From the NCBI GenBank assembly GCA_038496445.1, contig JALMLS010000065.1, positions 310,001 to 374,000 on the forward strand: 64,000 bases of DNA. The letters are read 5' to 3'. Below are positions 57,381 to 64,000 of this stretch, piece by piece (position 1 is the first letter of the stretch; the number at the start of each line of letters is the position of its first letter). The translations under genes were made by a program, and so were the position numbers. Source of the stretch: Trichosphaerium sp. ATCC 40318 (taxonomy: Eukaryota > Discosea > Flabellinia > Trichosidae). The notes below the pieces were generated by a model. That model worked only from the letters and a program-made list of their open reading frames with translations, did no database searches and was not told the DNA's origin.

Positions 57381-58310
57381 CTACACAGTTGCTCTGAGCT
57401 GTTTGAAGAAATCTTCCCAAGAGATATGCACTCTTCCAGCTGCTTTCTTAAAATCACTCGGAGGGTTGGCCTTGCCGAATACCAGCATAAATACCACTGT
57501 ACCATGGAACTCCTCTTTCAGCCTGACGATCTTTTTCAAACTCTTCAATAGCCATTGACTTGTAGACAAGCTTGACATTACATGTTTCGCTCAGGTACCT
57601 TGCCAGCTGAGTTTAAGAGATAGCAGTACCACTCAAGTTATAAATCTTATAATTGTGTTCTTCACTTGTAAGCATGCAAGCATAAACATATACGCTAATT
57701 CATGTATTGCACAATATCCACAAAGTCCATCAGCAGCACAATTAGCGATTACTCCAGTCTTTTTATAGTTCTCTATGCACTCAACATCAGGTTTAATATA
57801 AATACCATTACGCCCAATCACCTAATTGTTGTTAGTTCTTTGTAGGTTAAGGAATAATGTCAACAAACGAAACTATGATAGTCCAGAATCTTGGATGTCT
57901 TTTTCTGTTTGTCGATTACTTGCAACAATAAGAGAAAATGAATTACCAGTTTCTGCGCCTTGCATGCTTGTGTAAACTATTTTAGAAACACCATAAGCTT
58001 TAGCAGCTTCTATTACATTCCTGTATAAAGGAATACGCTAACCAGGCAAAGTTTAGGCGCGTGTGTGATAACAACAACCAAATGCGCTTTGGTTTGTTGA
58101 ATGAAATAAAAAAAAGGAAACTATTGCCTGTAGTGGCGTGGTTCAGAGACGTTCTAGAGCTTGTCTATCCCATAGTCTCTTGGACGTACTTCTACACCCA
58201 AGTGCTCTGCCTTTGAGATGAGCAAAACATGCTCCTTACCGACTTCTTGATGAGAGCCTTTGTTATGCACCACCTAATATACCTCTTGCTTCAAATATTG
58301 CGATTTTCAT
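57381..58310 (-). pseudogene. NmrA/QorB-like NAD(P)H quinone reductase, decayed
   Basis: Atypical short-chain dehydrogenase relic. From ATG 58310 the frame MKIAIFEARGILGGA hits TAA at 58263-58265. Then, in other frames, GKEHVLLISKAEHLGVEVRP and RDYGIDKL follow. An exon reads NVIEAAKAYGVSKIVYTSMQ and GNSFSLIVASNRQTEKDIQD; the next reads VIGRNGIYIKPDVECIENYK and CAADGLCGYCAIHELAY. After a frameshift near 57670 it reads TSEEHNYKIYNLSGTAIS, TAA (57613-57615), TQLARYLSETCNVKLVYKSM. A last frameshift near 57470 leads to the true C-terminus AAGRVHISWEDFFKQLRATV (stop 57381-57383). The order matches QorB/NmrA-like proteins (AEHLGVEVRxxDY, YTSM, NGIY, NLSG, LARYLSE). At least two stops and two or three frameshifts make it dead. 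It is head to head with the intact WrbA gene. Confidence 0.75.
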
Positions 58311-58703
58311 TTCTTTGCTTGTGCTTGTTTAGCTGTTTTGAGCTCATTTTTTTTTGTTCAACCAAAACCATAGTTGCTACCAAAGCACACTTCGTCACTA
58401 TCGGAAACTATTGATAAAAGTGTATCAGAAGTTACAAGCACAAACAGAAACGCTTGTCATAATATATGTAGCGTGCTTTCCTTTTAATTTGCCCGAGGTG
58501 CGGTATAACTAAGTCACGTGTCGATCGGTACAAAAAATGAGCTATTTAATTGTCCCTGAGTCTACCATTTACAAATAAGCATCCTAACTAATTGTAGGAG
58601 TAGCTCGGGGGAATGTAAATAAAAAGGTCCGGTTTAGGTGAAAACACGTGAGATTTCCAGTCAGTTTAAATTCGTAAGAAATCAATTGTTCTAAACCTCA
58701 ATC
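58311..58703. other. Divergent promoter region
   Basis: Between the dead QorB-like gene (-) and WrbA (+). Two CACGTG palindromes (58515-58520, 58645-58650), the latter about 55 bp before the WrbA ATG. Confidence 0.5.
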
Positions 58704-59865
<1,162 letters not shown>

Positions 59866-60597
59866 ACAAGTATTGACAATACCTACTTCACTGGTATTTA
59901 TTCTATTGATCCTTTGTTTGGTCATTTGGTTGTGCAAAAAATATCGTTTGTAGCGTCTACGATTGCCACCAATTTGTCTATTTAGCGTTTTCGTACCTCT
60001 TTTACTTTAGCTCTACACCTTTCAAGCTCTTGCTCGAGTTCTTCTCTTGATTTTGTTTCAGCCATGCTTTTATAGTTGAGTATGTTGAAAAACGTTGATA
60101 GAAGTCTTACGCGAAAAATACAAGGAATAATTATTTAAGGCAAGGAACTGATGAGATTGGCTAACGGATTTCAACGAAGCATTTGAAGTGGTGCGCTACA
60201 ACCGCCACTGTCAATGAGGTATCGGAAGTAGGGCAAATTCTTGCAAAACTGTTTAGTGGTTGGTGTATGCGAAATTTACAGTATCACATGAAAAGCAATA
60301 CTTGAGCACGTGTTCAGAGCTTCGGCATTTCAACTCGTTGTAGAATTTGAACTTGACTTTTTTCTTGCTTTGTAACATTATGTTGATCAAAACAACTAAA
60401 ATGATTTTGTCACAAATCTGTGATGTAAAAAAAAATTCAAAAAGAAAATTCAAAAAACCCAACAAAGTAACAGATAGCTGTCCGAGCTAATATGAGAGCG
60501 ACACCACCTTTCCGGCAGTTATTTTATCTCTTTCTGTTATAATCCTTAAACGACCTTGCACATACTCTATATCTCCTTTTCTACCCTCAAACAATTA
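59866..60597. other. Intergenic, mostly empty
   Basis: Apart from a tiny frame at 59982-60065 I see no gene. A run of A lies at about 60427-60434. One CACGTG at 60307-60312. The right end is the hAT insertion site. Confidence 0.45.
59982..60065 (-). other. Possible first exon or 27-residue ORF
   Basis: ATG 60063-60065 reads MAETKSREELEQELERCRAK then VKEVRKR and stop. The charged heptad-like pattern looks like the start of a coiled coil, and GTACGA after KVKE could be a donor. No convincing downstream exon was found (a candidate reads KLVAIVDATNDIFCTTK). Weak. Confidence 0.25.
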
Positions 60598-60605
60598 CCT
60601 GAGGT
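60598..60605. repeat. hAT target site duplication, left (CCTGAGGT)
   Basis: Perfect 8 bp copy of 61503-61510, directly outside the left terminal repeat. Confidence 0.88.
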
Positions 60606-61502
60606 TAGTGGTTGAAAGTTAACGGCTCAGCTCTAAATGACTTTTCAAACAAAAACAACTCTATTTAACCGGCTAACCGGCTCCAAATTGTTACAATAAA
60701 ACACGTGTTTGGAAATTTATTTGTAGTTTATGTAGTCTAAGTACTTAGCATTAACTGCAGCACAAACTTGCAGTTCTAGAGATTTTGTATTCAGACTAGT
60801 ACGTTTGCTTGTCATCACAATAGAACCACGAGAAAATACTCTCAACTGTTGCGGAACTTGCTGGCATTCCTAAGTACACTCTAGCCAAAGCTGAAAGGAG
60901 AAAGTAAGAACGGTTGCCACGCCACCATGTTAATGGACACTGGTTTAGGGCAAGTGCAGGCATCCGTCTGTATTGCTTCAGTTCTTTGGCAATCTAAGAA
61001 AAAAAGAAAATAAAAGTTTTCGAAAAAAAAAAAGAATCCGAGGATCAAGAGCGGAAGCAACATGTTACTTGCCATTGATCTTTGTAGAACCCATCTCAGT
61101 AACAAATTGTCTAAGCACACTTGATCTTCATGCAATAGCGTAGGGTTTGCTTTGAATCCCATTGAGGTAAGCGATAGTTGTTTCAGCTGGGCTTTTGTTC
61201 CATCGTTTAAGCACAATTTACAAACTTGTAAATGCTTGCGAAGTGTATCAGTGCTGGAGTTGCGACTGAATGGTGCTTGACAATAGGCACAAGAAACCTT
61301 ATCAGGCGAGTCTATCATGGTCAATAAACAAAAACATCAGCAGTTCTTGTTAGTAGACGTTTTTTGGTTCCGCTACTTGGTGGTTCAGCCATTGAAATTG
61401 GTATTTAGAACGGAAACGATTTAAGTCAATTAAGTCATTTATTTTTTTCGTAACAGCCAAATGACTAAGCCGGTTAAATAAGCCGTTTACCAACAACCAC
61501 TA
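60606..61502. mobile_element. hAT-family DNA transposon, 897 bp internal-deletion derivative
   Basis: Imperfect terminal inverted repeats: left TAGTGGTTGAAAGTTAACGG, right (reverse complement) TAGTGGTTGTTGGTAAACGG. A second shared inner motif is TATTTAACCGGCT (left about 60662-60674; right, inverted, near 61470). The flanks carry a perfect 8 bp duplication CCTGAGGT, the length made by hAT transposases. It codes for a shortened hAT-like protein on the minus strand that lacks the catalytic centre, so it can move only with help in trans. The intact target duplication means it has not been rearranged since insertion. Confidence 0.9.
60717..61318 (-). pseudogene. Truncated hAT transposase: BED finger joined to dimerisation domain
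   Basis: ATG 61316-61318. Residues about 8-36 form a BED-type zinc finger (VSCAYCQAPFSRNSSTDTLR, KHLQVCKLC: C-x2-C ... H-x4-C). After QRSM an apparent intron (about 60993-61066, GC donor GCAAGT, T-rich, AG) leads to IAKELKQYRRMPALALNQCP, LTWWRGNRSYFLLSALARVY and LGMPASSATVESIFS, the classic hAT C-terminal dimerisation block. The frame then shifts; TSKRTSLNTKSLELQVCAAV and YLDYINYK run to TAA 60717-60719 in the next frame. The RNase H-like catalytic region (normally several hundred residues between these parts) is missing. Not a functional transposase; it might still bind DNA or dimerise with intact relatives. Confidence 0.82.
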
Positions 61503-61510
61503 CCTGAGGT
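61503..61510. repeat. hAT target site duplication, right (CCTGAGGT)
   Basis: Perfect copy of 60598-60605, directly outside the right terminal repeat. Confidence 0.88.
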
Positions 61511-62070
61511 AAGGTCACTTTATTACGATGTTGCCGACTTTCGCTCTTTTGGTTTTTTCCTGCTTTTCTTGAGATAATCAAACATCCATTGTGAGTGTAC
61601 TCATAGCAAATCTTTTACGTTTAATAGGTTGCTGAGATGTTTGATAGTAATTCGGAACATGCCAGAAACGGATGAAAAATGCTAGTTTTCTATTTGCAAC
61701 TTCACGCGTTTAAATAACCTAAACTACCTTCACACAAACCTCTGGTAAATTTTAGGGTAATTACCCTAAATGTTTGATGATATTGATATTCATAACATGC
61801 CAAAGTTGGAGCTATTTCGTATTTCAATCTTTCACTGCTTTTTGTCCTTACAACGCACCAAATATTGTTGTTCAAAGTGATTGCCCTGTTAATTGTTTTT
61901 TCGTGCAAAATAGCGAACTACAAAAATGAAACTCGAAATACCTTAGTGAACTATCATAATTATGTGTTTGTGGCGATTTTATAAACTAGAATTCTGACGC
62001 CACTTGATTCCAAAACGGGAGCATAGTTTAAGGTAAAAAATAATAAAACAAACACGCACGACCACATCTA
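61511..62070. other. Intergenic, no confident gene
   Basis: A minus-strand frame at 61702-61908 shows no family features. Promoter of the next gene lies here; A-rich just before its ATG. Confidence 0.45.
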
Positions 62071-64000
62071 ATGAAGACAAGTATTTTGGTTCTATCACTA
62101 TTGTATTGCGTAGTACAATCTTTAGCTGTTATGACTCTCAATGTTAACCCTTGGAGAGTTGTAACAACGTACAGTACTGGTACTAATCAGTTCCTAATGC
62201 TGTGGAAGGACCCAAGCTCAGATTAGTACGTTAAACAACTATCTATTTTCAATCAACTAATTCAACCTAGTCACTTCGAAGGCATCTTCTACAATGAATT
62301 CACAGAAGTGACGAGGTCTATTTACGTTGATTCATTTTGTCGTATAGCTCCTGATTCTAATAATCATAAGTGGCTTCAATACGATATTGAATATGGTCCT
62401 CGCAATAAATTCAATGTTGTATATGCTTGTGCGGTGGATGGAACAACACACCTCGCTATAACATTTTTGGATGAAAATGGCTCCTACGCGGGCTACAAAC
62501 GCAATCTTCTTAATTACGGAGTAATAGGAGATATGAGGCCTACTGTAACTCATGGAACTGTCCAGGATACTATGTTAGTAACATTTCATGAGGGTTCGGG
62601 CGCTAAACGATTGTTTATGAGAGGTGGAGACCTGCAATCGTGTTGTGATTCTCTCGCTGCTACCGTTACTGCTCCAAAGATTATGGCTTACGACCTCCCT
62701 TGGACCGACAAATTATTTGTCTATTCTTGGGAGGGTTTTATTCCCTATCCTAATTCGAGACCAACTGCTGGTGGTATTATAAATGCTAATTCTGGTACAA
62801 TGACTACATTAAATGAAATTCAGCGACGTGGTGTTTCGTTTGCACATAGTTCAAATGGCAATTTCGTCTCTCTAAGCCGTAATCAACATTCGCGTGTAGT
62901 GTTTAGCGGTATGAATTATTTTTATTTGTCTTGGTTACACGTAAACTAAATTATTCTGTTTCATAGATAACAGTGGCACTACGTTTACACTAGGGAATCA
63001 ACCAAGTGTGCCAATCAAAATTATTTACTTTGCAGCTATTCATAAGTTTGTTGCTGTTACATGGGATGCCACTGCCAGCAAGATCAGAGTGTATACAATA
63101 CATGAAGATACGTAAGTCTCACCTACCGTTTCGTTCATTATTTTTACTATTACCATCTAACTAATGTAGCTATGCTATAACTGATGAAGAAGAAATTACT
63201 TTAACTGATGTGCCTACAGAAAACTATTTTTTCGATGTACATATTGGTACTTGCAATCTACTGTTGACTTCTCTTGTTGATTCAAAAGCACAATTCAATC
63301 TCTTCAAAAGGATATGTGCTTCTCCAACGACCGCATCACCAACAATGCCACCAACAACAATGCCGCCAACAACAATCCCGCCAACAACAATGCCGCCAAC
63401 AACAATCCCGCCAACAACAATCCCTCCAACAACTGTAGCTCCTACAACAGGAGCGCCGTTGACTACTGAGCAAACCGTTTCACCTACCTCTCCAAATACA
63501 TGTGCACAGCAAACTGGTGTACTAACCGATGATCAGTGCGTGTGCGGTGGATATCCTCAACCTTTGGAGCGTTGTTTGTGTATTGATAACAAGTGGACTT
63601 TGTTTGGTGACTTTTATGTACCAATCTTGTTTACTTTAAAAGTGCCATTAGTAATTCAAGGTATTTATAATATTACTTATCGCTACTTACTCTAACTTTA
63701 ATTAAGGTTCAATGTGGTGGCAACAAGATAGTCAGATAATATTCGATAGACAAGGAGTAATAGAAGTAACACAGTGTGTGTTTGAACAAGGTATTTATTG
63801 CGAAAACACTTCTTTTACAGTTTTCTTGTTATTGTACTAAGTGCCACTCTTTTAGAAAAAGCTAAAGTCACAATCAAAAATATCTCAACAGTAGGACCTC
63901 TTATTGATTTCAAAGGATCACAATGTACTGCTATTCTATCGCCTGGTCAAGAAGAAAGTGAACCTGGAAAAGGGGATGAACCACTTTTGAAAGTAGTCAT
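62071..64000 (+). CDS. Secreted protein with Pro/Thr-rich linker, 3' end cut by window edge
   Basis: ATG 62071 opens a signal peptide (MKTSILVLSLLYCVVQSLA). After the first intron comes a beta-rich domain of about 290 residues (FEGIFYNEFTEVTRSIYVDS, YDIEYGPRNKFNVVYACAVD, GTTHLAITFLDENGSYAGYK, TPTVTHGTVQ-like and AKRLFMRGGDLQSCC segments, LFVYSWEGFIPYPN) that suggests a beta-propeller with about 45-residue blades. Next is a mucin-like linker of PPTT units (63330-63450, 15 bp tandem repeats), then a Cys-rich segment (PNTCAQQTGVLTDDQCVCGG, RCLCIDNKWTLFGDF) and further exons to the window end. No transmembrane segment yet. It shares layout, but not obvious sequence, with the membrane protein at 53903-56485. 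Surface or matrix recognition is an inference. Confidence 0.72.
63336..63440 (+). repeat. 15 bp tandem repeat coding MPPTT/IPPTT
   Basis: About seven units of CCAACAACAATGCCG / CCAACAACAATCCCG in frame, likely to vary in number between strains. Confidence 0.85.

Overview
This 64 kb window comes from a compact, AT-rich genome of a single-celled eukaryote. Most genes are broken by short introns (about 40-150 bp, T-rich before the acceptor). The intact genes include clear eukaryotic families: DCAF7/WDR68, diphthine synthase DPH5, ECHDC3, a class I phosphatidylinositol transfer protein, a SUMO protease, and an LRR-Roc-COR-kinase-WD40 (ROCO) protein. TAA, TAG and TGA all end genes, so the code looks standard. 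The ROCO kinase, a tandem extracellular Cu/Zn SOD, many secreted glycan-active enzymes and Pro/Thr-rich surface proteins would suit an amoeboid phagotroph, but that placement is an inference.

Layout. 1-3.2 kb: a partial GNS-type sulfatase and a secreted PAN/PLAT-like protein. 3.5-26.1 kb: a housekeeping block with a membrane-anchored-looking SUMO protease, DCAF7, ECHDC3, an unidentified gene, a tandem SOD, the ROCO kinase and PITP. 26.6-37.8 kb: an accessory block with a pair of inverted 1.1 kb arms carrying an unknown basic protein, MORN_2-type genes in decay, an F-box/LRR gene, an unknown beta-rich protein and a 60-residue Cys/Pro protein. An ordinary TIM50/FCP1-like gene sits inside this block. 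38.1-47.3 kb: glycan degradation (secreted glycoside hydrolase with a SUEL-like lectin region, an orphan alpha-galactosidase C-terminal domain, GH2 beta-mannosidase) with tRNA-His and DPH5 between them. 47.4-53.6 kb: a second F-box/LRR gene, an unidentified gene, and an inverted second copy of the Cys/Pro - beta protein - F-box/LRR module. 53.9-64 kb: a Pro/Thr-rich type I membrane protein, a QorB/NmrA-like pseudogene head to head with an intact WrbA flavodoxin, an 897 bp hAT deletion derivative with intact 8 bp target duplications, and a secreted Pro/Thr-rich protein that runs off the end.

How the parts relate. The housekeeping genes look unconnected. The sulfatase, the glycoside hydrolases and the orphan alpha-galactosidase domain point to lysosomal or extracellular digestion of polysaccharides, including mannans. 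The F-box/LRR and F-box-like/MORN genes form a fast-changing set: two inverted duplications, nearly identical repeat units, frameshifts and relics. Such repeat families are common in amoebae and in the large DNA viruses that infect them, and the direction of any exchange cannot be read from sequence alone. The window is also strikingly rich in the palindrome CACGTG, mostly outside exons, and many introns begin with GTACGT rather than GTAAGT.
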